This document shows positions 31,674 to 40,708 of a DNA stretch of 64,000 bases, one piece after another. Numbering within the stretch: position 1 is the first letter of the stretch; each line of letters starts with the position of its first letter. Both the position numbers and the translations under genes were made by a program. The stretch spans positions 1 to 64,000 of the forward strand of contig DASTUF010000034.1 of NCBI GenBank assembly GCA_035759745.1. Direction: 5' to 3'. Under the pieces are notes generated by a model, which worked only from the letters and a program-made list of their open reading frames with translations, was not told the DNA's origin and did not search any database. Source of the DNA: CAMLHP01 sp035759745 (GTDB taxonomy: Bacteria; Gemmatimonadota; Gemmatimonadetes; Gemmatimonadales; GWC2-71-9).

Positions 31674-32561
31674 CTACGGTCGAACCGCCGGCGCCCGGCT
31701 TCTGGATACCAGGATACCCGCAATGATGGCGGCGGCGCCGACGAGTTGTGACGCACCCGGCTTTTCGCCCAGGATGCCCATGGCGCTGGCCATCGCGACC
31801 AGCGGTGTCAGCGTGGTGAAGATGGCGGTACGGTTGGGTCCCACCATCCGCACGCTTCGGTTCCACAGAATGTACGCCACCGCCAGTGACAACACGACGG
31901 AGTAGAGCAGCGCGCCCCAACCGGCCCAGGTGGTGCGGCTCCAGTCCATGCTCATCAGGTCGGGCAGGCCAGCCACGACGAGCAGGGGCGACCCCAGGAC
32001 CACGGTCCAGGTGGTGATGGCCAGGGTCGACAGCGGCAGGTGGAGCCGCCGGAGGCCCACGGTGTAGGTGCCCCAGCACAGGACCGCCCCCAGGGTGAGG
32101 ATGTCGCCCACAAAGGTCTCGCTGCTGAACCCGACGCCCTTGGCGGTGACCACCAGCACGACACCCAGGGAGGCGAGGGCGAGCCCGATGGCGCTCCGCC
32201 TGCTGAGGCGCTCCATGCCGATCGCGGCGGCCAGTCCGGCCACGACGAGGGGCATGGCGGCCAGGACCAGCGCGCTGTTGGTGGCGGTGGTCCGGGCGAG
32301 TCCCAGGATGAAGCCGAGCTGATAGATGGTGTTCCCCACCACACCCAGCGCCGTGAGCGGGAGGAGCGACCGCAGCGGCAGTTTCAGCGGCGGCTCGGCA
32401 CGCATCAGGATGAGTGGCAGGAGGACCGAGGCCATCCCGAACCGCAGCGCGGTGAAGGCGAGCGGCGGGAACTCCTGGAGGGCCCATTTGGAGAGGCTGA
32501 CGTTCAAGCCCCAGATGGTGACGACGATGAGGAGGCCGGCGGCGGGGGAGAGACGGGACAT
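31674..32561 (-). CDS. DMT/EamA family transporter
   Basis: A 295-residue membrane protein with ten hydrophobic segments in the two-repeat EamA pattern (each about five segments, starting VTIWGLNVSLSKWALQE and GAVLCWGTYTVGLRRL). EamA proteins export metabolites or amino acids; substrate unknown. A TATCTT hexamer lies 9 nt before the ATG. Confidence 0.9.
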   Translation of the reverse strand: MSRLSPAAGLLIVVTIWGLNVSLSKWALQEFPPLAFTALRFGMASVLLPLILMRAEPPLKLPLRSLLPLTALGVVGNTIYQLGFILGLARTTATNSALVLAAMPLVVAGLAAAIGMERLSRRSAIGLALASLGVVLVVTAKGVGFSSETFVGDILTLGAVLCWGTYTVGLRRLHLPLSTLAITTWTVVLGSPLLVVAGLPDLMSMDWSRTTWAGWGALLYSVVLSLAVAYILWNRSVRMVGPNRTAIFTTLTPLVAMASAMGILGEKPGASQLVGAAAIIAGILVSRSRAPAVRP

Positions 32562-32570
32562 GGCGCGGGG

Positions 32571-32576
32571 AAGATA
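32571..32576 (-). promoter_or_regulatory. -10-like TATCTT before the DMT gene
   Basis: TATCTT (minus strand) ends 9 nt before the ATG at 32561, suggesting a leader of only a few nucleotides. Confidence 0.35.
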
Positions 32577-32589
32577 GCGGGGCGAGGCC

Positions 32590-32735
32590 TGCGGCCTCGC
32601 CAGCGGGAGCTTCGCTCAGCGGGGCTTTGCCAGCGGGGCTTTACCAGCGGGGCTTTGCCAGGGGAGAGGACGGCGGCAGTTTTCCCGCTGCGCGAAGCGC
32701 CCGCTGCGCAACGCGCCCGCTAGCGAAGCTCCGCT
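32590..32735. repeat. Tandem and inverted repeats upstream of lepA
   Basis: Three 14-bp units CAGCGGGGCTTTGC (one with TTAC) lie at 32617-32658. Three 16-bp CCCGCTGCGC units follow near 32684-32731. GGAGCTTCGCT and AGCGAAGCTCC form an inverted pair across the region. No gene frame is present. Confidence 0.65.
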
Positions 32736-32740
32736 ATATT
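32735..32740 (+). promoter_or_regulatory. -10 hexamer TATATT upstream of lepA
   Basis: TATATT ends 7 nt before the ATG at 32748 and no Shine-Dalgarno is present. This fits a leaderless transcript. Confidence 0.5.
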
Positions 32741-32747
32741 CCCGCCC

Positions 32748-34550
32748 ATGCGCCAGTCCCGAATCCGCAATTTCTGCATTGTTGCCCATATCGACCACGG
32801 CAAGAGCACGCTGGCCGACCGGCTGATCGAGGCCACCGGCGCCGTGGCCAAGCGGGAGATGCGGGCGCAGCTGACCGACACGATGGCGCTGGAGCGGGAA
32901 CGGGGCATCACCATCAAGCTCAACGCGGTCCGAATGACCTACCGCGCGGCCGATGGCGAGGAGTACGAGCTCAACCTGATCGACACCCCGGGTCACGTGG
33001 ACTTTACCTACGAAGTCTCGCGGTCGCTGAACGCCTGCGAAGGGGCGATCCTGGTGGTGGACGCCTCGCAGGGGATCCAGGCCCAGACGATCTCCAACCT
33101 GTTCCTGGCGATGGACGCCGGGCTGGAGATCATCCCGGTGCTGAACAAGATCGACCTGCCGGGCGCCGAGCCGGAGCGGCGGGCGCAGGAGATCATGGAG
33201 CTGATCGGAGCCAAGCGGGAAGAGATCCTGGCGGTCTCGGCCAAGGAAGGCACCGGAGTGCCGGAGCTGCTGGAGGAGCTGGTGCGGCGGGTGCCACCCC
33301 CGGTGGGCGACCCCACTGCCCCGCTCCGGGCGCTGATCTTCGACAGCTACTTCGACCGGTACCGGGGCGCGATTCCCAGCATACGGGTGGTGGACGGGGT
33401 GCTGAAGCCGGGCATGCACATCACGTTCGGTGCCAGCCCCGAGAACCAGTATCCGGTGGACGAAGTGGGCTACATGCAGATCGTCCCGAAGGAGACAACC
33501 CAGCTCGTGGCGGGCGAGGTGGGGTACGTGGTGGCGAGCCTGCGCGAGGTGCGCGACGCGCGGGTGGGCGACACCCTGCTGGACGCGAACAACCGCGCCA
33601 CCGAGCTGCTGCCGGGCTATCGCGACGTGAAGTCGATGGTCTTCGCCGGGGTGTACCCCACCGATTCCGAGCAGTACGAGTCGCTGCGCGATGCGCTGGA
33701 GAAGCTGCGGCTGAACGACGCGTCGCTGCAGTTCGAGCCGGAGTCGTCCACCGCGCTGGGCTTCGGGTTCCGCTGCGGCTTCCTGGGGCTGCTGCACATG
33801 GAGATCGTGCAGGAGCGGCTGGAGCGCGAGTTCGGGCTCAACCTGATCACCACAGTGCCCACGGTGGAATACCACGTCTACCGCACCGACGGCGTGATGG
33901 CGATCCTGGAGAACCCGTCGGCGCTGCCGGATCCGAGCGAGATCGCCCGGATAGAGGAACCGTACGTGAAGGCGCGGATAATGGCACCGTCGGAGTTCAT
34001 CGGCGGAATCATGAAACTGGGCCAGGACCGCCGGGGCGTCTACAATGGAATGCACTACATCGACACGACCCGGGTGGAGTTCGACTTCGAGTTTCCCCTG
34101 GGTGAGATCGTGCTGGACTTTCACGACCGGCTCAAGTCGCTGTCCAAGGGCTACGCCTCGCTGGACTACGAGATGGCGGGCTATCGCGAGTCGCCGCTGG
34201 TGAAGCTGGACATGCTGATCAACTCGGACCAGATCGACGCGTTCAGCGTGATCATCCACCGGGACAAGGCGTACGAGTGGGGCCGGAAAGTGGCCGAGAA
34301 GCTGAAGGAGCTGATCCCTCGGCAGCTGTTCCAGGTGTCGATCCAGGCGGCGATCGGCAACAAGATCATCGCCCGGGAGACGATCAGCGCATTCCGGAAG
34401 GACGTGCTGGCGAAGTGCTACGGCGGTGACGTCTCGCGCAAGCGCAAGCTTCTGGAGAAGCAGAAGGAGGGCAAGAAGCGGATGAAGCAGATCGGCGCGC
34501 TGGAAATTCCGCAGGAGGCCTTCCTGGCGGTGCTGCAGGTCGACAATTGA
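32748..34550 (+). CDS. lepA: Elongation factor 4 (LepA)
   Basis: A 600-residue GTPase, the usual length. G1 AHIDHGKST, G2 ERERGITIK, G3 DTPGHVDF, G4 NKIDL; the C-terminal LepA domain ends VSRKRKLLEKQKEGKKRM. LepA back-translocates or aids ribosome biogenesis. It overlaps the ROK gene start (TTGA) and leads a nine-gene plus-strand run to envC. Confidence 0.97.
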   Translation: MRQSRIRNFCIVAHIDHGKSTLADRLIEATGAVAKREMRAQLTDTMALERERGITIKLNAVRMTYRAADGEEYELNLIDTPGHVDFTYEVSRSLNACEGAILVVDASQGIQAQTISNLFLAMDAGLEIIPVLNKIDLPGAEPERRAQEIMELIGAKREEILAVSAKEGTGVPELLEELVRRVPPPVGDPTAPLRALIFDSYFDRYRGAIPSIRVVDGVLKPGMHITFGASPENQYPVDEVGYMQIVPKETTQLVAGEVGYVVASLREVRDARVGDTLLDANNRATELLPGYRDVKSMVFAGVYPTDSEQYESLRDALEKLRLNDASLQFEPESSTALGFGFRCGFLGLLHMEIVQERLEREFGLNLITTVPTVEYHVYRTDGVMAILENPSALPDPSEIARIEEPYVKARIMAPSEFIGGIMKLGQDRRGVYNGMHYIDTTRVEFDFEFPLGEIVLDFHDRLKSLSKGYASLDYEMAGYRESPLVKLDMLINSDQIDAFSVIIHRDKAYEWGRKVAEKLKELIPRQLFQVSIQAAIGNKIIARETISAFRKDVLAKCYGGDVSRKRKLLEKQKEGKKRMKQIGALEIPQEAFLAVLQVDN

Positions 34551-35518
34551 GCGCGCGTTTCGTCCTGGGCATCGACATCGGCGGGACCACCTACTCGGTG
34601 GGAAGCGTCGCCGAGGACGGCTCGCGGGTGCCGGTGCTGCACGAGGAACCGACCCAGCCGGAAAAGGGCGCCGACGACGTGCTGGCGCGGATCATCGCGC
34701 TGGGGCGGCGCACCATGGACGAGACCCGGGCGGCGGTGCCCGATGCCGAATTCATCGGCGTGGGCGCGGGCGCGCCGGGGCCGCTGAACCGGGCCAGCGG
34801 GATCGTGCTGCTGACGCCCAACCTGGGGTGGGTCGACTTCCCGCTGCGCGACCGGCTGGCGGATGGCCTGGGCTGCACCACCGAGATCGACAACGACGCC
34901 AATTGCGCGGTGCTGGGCGAATGCTGGCGGGGCGCGGCACAGGGCGCGGTGCACGCACTGGGGATCACGATCGGAACCGGCATCGGCGGCGGGATCGTGC
35001 TGGGACGCCGGCTGTACCACGGCGCGTCGGACTGCGCGGGGGAAATCGGCCACACCACCATCGAGGCCAACGGGCGCCGCTGCAACTGCGGCAACTATGG
35101 CTGCCTCGAGGCGTATGCCTCGGGCAGCGCGATTGCGCGGCGGGCGGTAGAGGCGCTGGAGGCAGGGGCAGAGAGTGCGCTGAATGGCATGGTGGGCGGG
35201 GCACTGGATCAGATCACGGCGCAGACGGTGTACGAGGCGGCGTCGGCCGGGGATGAACTGTCGCGCGAGGTGGTGCAGGACACGGCCAAGTTTCTCGGCG
35301 CCGGCATGGCCAACCTGGTCAACATCTTCAATCCCGACACGATCGTGGTGTGCGGCGGGGTGACCCGCGCCGGCGAGCTGCTGTTCACGCCGCTGCGGCG
35401 GGAAGTGGCGAAGCGGGCGTTCAAGCCGGCGGTCGCGGCAGTGCGCATCGTGCCGGGCACGCTCGACGCGCCGGGAGTATACGGCGCAGCGAGGGCCTTT
35501 CTCGACGCACGAGGCTGA
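34547..35518 (+). CDS. ROK family sugar kinase (glucokinase-like)
   Basis: A 323-residue ROK protein. The ATP-binding region is GIDIGGTTYSVGSV. The zinc-site CNCGNYGCLEAYASG is full. The ligand block is FGENDANCAVLGE-like (IDNDANCAVLGECW) with GTGIGGGIVL following. This is a sugar kinase phosphorylating glucose or a related sugar; exact specificity is not clear. It begins with TTG overlapping the lepA stop. The next gene is another sugar-kinase family member. Confidence 0.93.
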   Translation: MSARFVLGIDIGGTTYSVGSVAEDGSRVPVLHEEPTQPEKGADDVLARIIALGRRTMDETRAAVPDAEFIGVGAGAPGPLNRASGIVLLTPNLGWVDFPLRDRLADGLGCTTEIDNDANCAVLGECWRGAAQGAVHALGITIGTGIGGGIVLGRRLYHGASDCAGEIGHTTIEANGRRCNCGNYGCLEAYASGSAIARRAVEALEAGAESALNGMVGGALDQITAQTVYEAASAGDELSREVVQDTAKFLGAGMANLVNIFNPDTIVVCGGVTRAGELLFTPLRREVAKRAFKPAVAAVRIVPGTLDAPGVYGAARAFLDARG

Positions 35519-35521
35519 CCC

Positions 35522-36463
35522 TTGCCCCGGCTGGGCGTGATCGGGTCGCTGGTGTGGGACGAGATTCACGGGCGCGACCCGGCGGCACCTGCTGTGGAAG
35601 AATGGGGCGGGATCGCGTACGCGCTGGCGGGGCTGGATGCAAGCCTGGCGGAGGGGTGGGAGATCGTCCCGCTCATCAAGGTCGGGACCGATCTTGCCAG
35701 CCGCGCAAACTCGTTCCTGCAGAGCCTCGAGCACGTTCGAAGAGACGCGCGGTTCGTTGCGGTCGGCGCCCCCACCAACCGGGTGCTGCTGCGATACACC
35801 CAGGCGGACCGACGGGCGGAGCGGATGTCGGGCGGGGTGCCGGGCTGGACCTGGGAGGAGCTCGGCCCGATGGTGGCCGATCTCGACGCGCTGCTGGTGA
35901 ATTTCATTTCGGGATTCGAGATGTCGCTGGGAACCGCGCAGTCGCTGCGACATGGTTTCCGGGGGCCGATCTACGCCGACCTGCACAGCCTGTTCCTGGG
36001 GATGCAGGCGGACGGAATGCGGGTGCCGCAGCCGCTGCCGGACGCGCCGTCGTGGTTCGGCTGCTTTGACGTGGTGCAAGTGAACGAGGACGAAATGCGC
36101 CTGCTGCACTCCGATCCCATGACGCTTGCCACCGCCGCGCTGGCGGCAGGAACCCGCATGCTGGTCGTGACGCTGGGGCCGAGGGGGGCAGCCTACGTGG
36201 CCGATGCGACGTTTGACGGGTTCGGACGCGTGGCCCCAGGCGCCGCGGTGCGGACCGCGCGTATTCCGGCGCCGGCGGTGGACGCGATCGACCCGACGGG
36301 GAGCGGCGACGTATTCGGCGCGACGGCGATGAGCCGGCTGCTGGCCGGCGATGGGGTGGAACCGGCACTCAAGGCGGCGGCCGCGATGGCGGCGCGCAAC
36401 GCCACGGTGCGAGGTGCTGAGACGCTGTCGCGGGTACTCAAGGGTGCGCTGGTGACGCCATGA
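35522..36463 (+). CDS. PfkB family carbohydrate kinase
   Basis: A 313-residue ribokinase-like protein. The C-terminal PfkB signature DAIDPTGSGDVFGATAMSRL is present, with the catalytic Asp in GSGDVFG. The N-terminal signature is VIGSLVWDEIHGRD. Substrate is unknown. TTG start, 3 nt after the ROK stop. Confidence 0.87.
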   Translation: MPRLGVIGSLVWDEIHGRDPAAPAVEEWGGIAYALAGLDASLAEGWEIVPLIKVGTDLASRANSFLQSLEHVRRDARFVAVGAPTNRVLLRYTQADRRAERMSGGVPGWTWEELGPMVADLDALLVNFISGFEMSLGTAQSLRHGFRGPIYADLHSLFLGMQADGMRVPQPLPDAPSWFGCFDVVQVNEDEMRLLHSDPMTLATAALAAGTRMLVVTLGPRGAAYVADATFDGFGRVAPGAAVRTARIPAPAVDAIDPTGSGDVFGATAMSRLLAGDGVEPALKAAAAMAARNATVRGAETLSRVLKGALVTP

Positions 36464-36464
36464 C

Positions 36465-37370
36465 GTGGGTGACGCCGTGACGCGGGTGGTGGAGGTGCCG
36501 GCGACGTTCGACGACCGGTCGTTCGACCAGTTTGCCGGCGCGATCGGGGCGTGGCCACCCGACGCCCGGCTGCTGATCGACGCGCGGGGAGTGCAGTGGG
36601 TGTCGCCCTACGGGCTGGTGGGACTCCTGAGCGCGGCCCAGGCACTGAAGGACCAGTCGTGCCCGCTGCCGCTCTTTACCATGCCGCAGAACGACGAAGT
36701 GAACCGCTACTGGGCGCGGTCCGGCTTCTATGACCACGCGGAAGGGCTGTTCGAGCTGCATGGCAAGGTTCCGAAGCACGCTGGCGGCAACACCGAAACC
36801 CTGCTCGCGGTGTCGCCGATCCGGGCGATCGACGACGTCCACCGTGCCGTCACCGACATCTCGACCAATGCTTCGCGCATCGTGGTCGAGCAGCTGGGGA
36901 TCAAGGCCCAGGAGACGATGCGGTTCGGCATGGCACTTTCGGAGGCATGCCAGAATATTGTGGAGCACTCGGGCTCGATCGGCTGGGTGGCCGCGCAGAG
37001 CTACACCTGGCGCCGCAAGCTGGGGCGGAAGGTGGTGGTGATGGCGGTGAGCGACAGCGGAATCGGGTTCCGGCGCTCGCTGGAGGCGCTCCACGCGCGC
37101 AGGATCGGCGACCGCTGGGGTGACGGCGCCGCGATCGAGGCGGGCCTGATCCAGAACGTGAGCCGATTCCGGGATCCGGGCCGAGGCCAGGGATTGGCGC
37201 TGATCAAGCGCTTCGTGCTGCAGTGGGACGGCAAGATCGCCATTCGCAGCGGCACCGCCCGGCTGTCGATTGTGCCCAAGTGGGATGACGATGTCCCACT
37301 GGCGGAGCATATCCCCTACTTTCCCGGTTCGCAGGTGCAGATCACGATCCCCGCGCCCGAGGCCGCATGA
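36465..37370 (+). CDS. STAS-HATPase fusion regulator
   Basis: A 301-residue protein joining an N-terminal STAS-like domain (about 1-110; LLIDARGVQWVSPYGL) to a GHKL ATPase domain (about 150-295; GMALSEACQNIVEHSG, VMAVSDSGIGF, GRGQGLALIKRF). STAS and kinase domains are usually separate partners; here they are fused, so the switch may be intramolecular. The start is GTG at 36465, with GTG at 36477 an alternative. It overlaps the next regulator by 4 nt. The downstream genes are a STAS-like protein, a PLP enzyme and ftsEX. Confidence 0.82.
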   Translation: MGDAVTRVVEVPATFDDRSFDQFAGAIGAWPPDARLLIDARGVQWVSPYGLVGLLSAAQALKDQSCPLPLFTMPQNDEVNRYWARSGFYDHAEGLFELHGKVPKHAGGNTETLLAVSPIRAIDDVHRAVTDISTNASRIVVEQLGIKAQETMRFGMALSEACQNIVEHSGSIGWVAAQSYTWRRKLGRKVVVMAVSDSGIGFRRSLEALHARRIGDRWGDGAAIEAGLIQNVSRFRDPGRGQGLALIKRFVLQWDGKIAIRSGTARLSIVPKWDDDVPLAEHIPYFPGSQVQITIPAPEAA

Positions 37371-37897
37371 TCCAGACGATCCGCCTTGAACAGCTGCTGC
37401 GCGACACGCCGACCCCGCTGTCGCGCCATCTCGTGACCCGGCCTACCGGGCGCGCGGTGCGGGGCGGCATCGAGCGGGCGGTGGCGGAGACGGGCTGCGC
37501 GATGGCGGTGCTGGATTTCACCGAAGTGGGCCTGCTGGACATGAGCTGCGCCGACGAAGTTGTGGCCAAGCTGCTGCTGGCGGGGATCGCGTGCCATGTG
37601 GTGCTGGCGGGGCTCCGGGAGGACCAGCTCGAGGCGGTGGACCACGTGCTGCGGCACCACGGCCTCGCAGCGGTGGCGCTGGTGGCCGACTCGGGGCCGT
37701 ATGTGCTGGGGCTGGCGGACGAGGACATGCGGCGCGCCTTCGGCTGCGTCTGCGCCACTGGCCCGATGACGTCGGAGGCGCTGGCCGACCAGCTGGGCTG
37801 GCGTTCGGAGCGGGCGGCGGAGACGCTGGCAGGGCTGGTGGCCCAGCGACTCGCCTGCGCCGAGGGTGACGAATTCCACCCGCTGCCGCTGCCATGA
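37367..37897 (+). CDS. STAS-like protein with C-terminal winged-helix-like region
   Basis: A 176-residue protein. Residues about 30-105 resemble a STAS domain (AVLDFTEVGLLDMSCADEVV, HVVLAGLREDQ), with the Ser near the phosphorylation loop. Residues about 130-170 (GPMTSEALADQLGW, RAAETLAGLVAQRLA) look like a winged helix. It overlaps the STAS-ATPase gene (ATGA) and the PLP enzyme start. It may be the output partner of the fused kinase. This domain pair is not one I recognise as established. Confidence 0.7.
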   Translation: MIQTIRLEQLLRDTPTPLSRHLVTRPTGRAVRGGIERAVAETGCAMAVLDFTEVGLLDMSCADEVVAKLLLAGIACHVVLAGLREDQLEAVDHVLRHHGLAAVALVADSGPYVLGLADEDMRRAFGCVCATGPMTSEALADQLGWRSERAAETLAGLVAQRLACAEGDEFHPLPLP

Positions 37898-39042
37898 GCC
37901 GGACCCAGGGAATCTCCACCACTGCCATCCACGGCCGGCCGCACCGGCGTCCCGACTGGTCGCCGGTGGTTCCGGCGATCATGCAGAGCTCGACGTTCAC
38001 CAATCCGGTGGGCAGCGACGAGGAAGTGCTGTATACCCGCTACGGCAACAATCCCAATCAGACTGAGCTCGCAGGCCGATACGCGCAGCTCGAGGGTGCC
38101 GACGCGGCGCTGTTCACCGCCAGCGGGATGGCGGCGACGGTGCTGGCGCACCTGGCGGTGCTGCGGCCGGGCGACCACCTGGTGGCAAGCTCGTGGATCT
38201 ACGGCGGGACTCGGCGGCTGTTCGACGAAGAGCTGGGCCGGCTGGGGATCGACGTCACGTATGTGACGCCCGACAACCCGCGGACCTGGCGCCAGTCGGT
38301 GAAGAAGCAGACTCGCGCCATCTTCGTGGAGACCCCCACCAACCCGACGATGCGGGTGCTCGATGTCGAGGCGATCGCGCGGGTGGCGGAGGAGCACGGG
38401 GTGGCGCTGCTGGTGGATGCCACCTTTGCGAGCCCGGTGAACTACCGGCCGCTAGAGCACGGAGCCGACGTGGTCATCTCCAGCGCCACCAAGTACCTCA
38501 ACGGGCACAGCGACGTGATCGCGGGCGCCGTAGCGGGAACGTCGTCCTTCATCGAGGAAGTCACTCGACTGATGCGGCTGTGGGGCCAGCCGCTCGATCC
38601 CCACGCCGCCTGGCTGGTGTCGCGGGGACTCCGGACCCTGGCAGTGCGGATGGAGCGGCACAACGCCAACGGCATGGCAGTCGCGAAGTGGGCGGAGTCG
38701 CACCCTGCGTTCGAGACGGTGCACTACCCCGGACTCGAGTCGCATCCGGACCACGAGGTCGCGCTCGAGACCCTGGACGGGTTTGGAGGGATGGTGGGAC
38801 TGGAGCTCAAGGGGGGAGTGCGGGCGGTGGAGCGGTTCCTCAAGCGGCTCAAGCTGGTGGCGCACGCGCCGAGTCTCGCGGGGGTTGAGAGCCTGGTGTC
38901 GGAACCGCGGCTCACGTCCCACAAGGGCATGACCGCGGGGCAGCGGAAGGCGTTGGGCATTCCGGACGGGTTCGTACGGCTGTCCTGCGGAATCGAGGAC
39001 GCCGAAGACCTCATCGCCGACCTGGAGCAGGCAGCGACGTGA
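37894..39042 (+). CDS. Trans-sulfuration PLP enzyme (cystathionine gamma-synthase/lyase family)
   Basis: A 382-residue Cys/Met metabolism PLP enzyme. The Schiff-base lysine lies in VVISSATKYLNGHSD, preceded by FVETPTNPTMRVLD. Substrate specificity (synthase, lyase, or methionine gamma-lyase) cannot be fixed. ATG overlaps the previous stop (ATGA) and the GTG of ftsE overlaps its own stop. Confidence 0.93.
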   Translation: MSRTQGISTTAIHGRPHRRPDWSPVVPAIMQSSTFTNPVGSDEEVLYTRYGNNPNQTELAGRYAQLEGADAALFTASGMAATVLAHLAVLRPGDHLVASSWIYGGTRRLFDEELGRLGIDVTYVTPDNPRTWRQSVKKQTRAIFVETPTNPTMRVLDVEAIARVAEEHGVALLVDATFASPVNYRPLEHGADVVISSATKYLNGHSDVIAGAVAGTSSFIEEVTRLMRLWGQPLDPHAAWLVSRGLRTLAVRMERHNANGMAVAKWAESHPAFETVHYPGLESHPDHEVALETLDGFGGMVGLELKGGVRAVERFLKRLKLVAHAPSLAGVESLVSEPRLTSHKGMTAGQRKALGIPDGFVRLSCGIEDAEDLIADLEQAAT

Positions 39043-39725
39043 TTCGGCTGAACCACGTGGTCAAGGCGTTTCCCACTGGCTCGCTGGCCATCAAGGACGT
39101 CTCATTCCACGTCCCCAAGGGCGAGTTCCTCTTCCTCACGGGCCATTCCGGCGCCGGCAAATCCACCCTCTTGAAGCTGCTCTACGCCGAGCTGCGGCCC
39201 ACCTCGGGTGACGTGCGGGTGGGCGGGCACCTGGTGCATTCGCTCAAGGGAGACGAGATCCCCCGGCTGCGCCGCCGACTGGGGATCGTGTTCCAGGACT
39301 TCCGGCTGCTGGAGGACCGAACGGCGCACGAGAACGTCGCGTTCGCGCTGGAGGTGACGGGTGCCCGGCGCGACACGATCCCGGCGCGGGTGACGCGGGT
39401 GCTGACCCAGGTGGGACTGGCGGGCAAGGCGCGAGCGTACCCGCGGGAGCTGTCGGGTGGCGAACAGCAGCGGGTGGCGATCGCGCGGGCGCTGGTCAAC
39501 GACCCGGCGATCCTGCTGGCGGACGAGCCGACCGGCAACCTGGACCAGCGCGCCACGCGGGGCGTGTTCCAGCTGCTGCGCGACATCAACGCCGGCGGTA
39601 CGGTGGTGGTGATGGCGACGCACGACCTGGCGCTGGTGAGCGAGGTGCCGTACCGCACCATCGAAATGAAGGATGGCGCGGTGGTGCATGACAGCAGCCA
39701 GGGCCCTGCCCCGGAGCTGCCGTGA
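39039..39725 (+). CDS. ftsE: Cell division ATP-binding protein FtsE
   Basis: A 228-residue ABC ATPase. Walker A TGHSGAGKSTLLKLL, signature LSGGEQQRVAIARAL, Walker B ILLADEPTGNLD. FtsE partners FtsX to control peptidoglycan hydrolases at the septum. GTG start in a GTGA overlap with the PLP enzyme, and ftsX overlaps in the same way. Confidence 0.97.
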   Translation: MIRLNHVVKAFPTGSLAIKDVSFHVPKGEFLFLTGHSGAGKSTLLKLLYAELRPTSGDVRVGGHLVHSLKGDEIPRLRRRLGIVFQDFRLLEDRTAHENVAFALEVTGARRDTIPARVTRVLTQVGLAGKARAYPRELSGGEQQRVAIARALVNDPAILLADEPTGNLDQRATRGVFQLLRDINAGGTVVVMATHDLALVSEVPYRTIEMKDGAVVHDSSQGPAPELP

Positions 39726-40618
39726 GACTGCTGCTGCGCGAGGCCCTGCTCCCGTTCCGGCGGCTCCCGCTGTTGAGCACGCTGTCCATCACGACTATCG
39801 CGTTCTCGCTGTTCACGCTGGGGCTGTTCGGGCTGATCGCACTGAACCTGCGATCGGCGCTGCGGGGGCTGGAGGAGCGGGTGGAGATCGTGGCGTTCGT
39901 GCTGCGGGGCACGCCGCCGGAGACGATCACGCTGGCGGCGCAGGACGTGGCGACGTTCCCGGAAGTGTACACGGTGGACTACGTGACCGAGGACCAGGCG
40001 CTGGAGCGAGCTCGGCGCGAACTGGTCGAGTTCCGCGACGCGTATCGTGACCTGCAGACCAACCCGCTGCCGGCGTCGCTGGAGATCCGGCTGAAGGAGG
40101 GCTTCCGGGACGCGGCGCACGTGGAGGAAGTGGCGGAGCGGATGCGGGGCTTCACCTTCGTGGAAGACGTGCAGTACGGGCGCGACTGGGTGCAGCAGCT
40201 GGACCGGCTGCGCAATGTGGCCGGCGTGCTCGGCCTGGTGATCGGCGGTGCGTTCGCCGCGGTGGCGATGGTCATCATTGGGGTCACCATCCGGATGACG
40301 ATGCTGCAGCGGTCGCGTGAGATCCGGATCATGCGACTGGTGGGGGCCACCAACGGATTCATCCGGGGGCCCTTCCTGCTGGAGGGCGCGTTGAAGGGCG
40401 TGCTGGGCGGGGTGCTGGCGCTGGTGCTGTGCTACGTGGCGTACCTGGTGTTCGTGCGCAACGCGGCGGCGTTCGGCGGGCTGGCGTTCTTCCAGCCGGT
40501 GCACATGCTGATGATCCTGGGCTTCGGGCTGCTGCTGGGGCTGGTGGCGAGCAGCTTCAGCGTGGGGCGGCACCTGCAGGTGGTGGAGGGACGGGTGGAG
40601 CGGCGGGTCCACCGATGA
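39722..40618 (+). CDS. ftsX: Cell division membrane protein FtsX
   Basis: A 298-residue protein with one N-terminal segment (LLSTLSITTIAFSLFTLGLFG), a periplasmic loop of about 110 residues, and three C-terminal segments, the normal FtsX topology. The loop contacts the EnvC-like activator encoded next. Confidence 0.94.
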   Translation: MRLLLREALLPFRRLPLLSTLSITTIAFSLFTLGLFGLIALNLRSALRGLEERVEIVAFVLRGTPPETITLAAQDVATFPEVYTVDYVTEDQALERARRELVEFRDAYRDLQTNPLPASLEIRLKEGFRDAAHVEEVAERMRGFTFVEDVQYGRDWVQQLDRLRNVAGVLGLVIGGAFAAVAMVIIGVTIRMTMLQRSREIRIMRLVGATNGFIRGPFLLEGALKGVLGGVLALVLCYVAYLVFVRNAAAFGGLAFFQPVHMLMILGFGLLLGLVASSFSVGRHLQVVEGRVERRVHR

Positions 40619-40708
40619 GTCCACCGATGGTTCCACCGATGACACGGATGAAGAAGTGAAGACGCTGATGGGTCCGCAGTTGAATCCACAGATGAAATTG
40701 ATGATGAC
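40615..40708. repeat. CCACCGATGA-type repeat between ftsX and envC
   Basis: Short gene-free stretch of CCACCGATG units followed by ACACGGATGAAGAAGTG and GACGCTGATGG. Related words occur at 5.0, 2.88 and 13.9 kb. The envC start codon lies at its end, in ATGATGACGCTGATG. Confidence 0.6.

Noticed and set aside
36461..36500. Frameshift between PfkB and the STAS-ATPase gene
   Set aside because: Both frames have their own stop and start in a short overlap region; no missing domain part.
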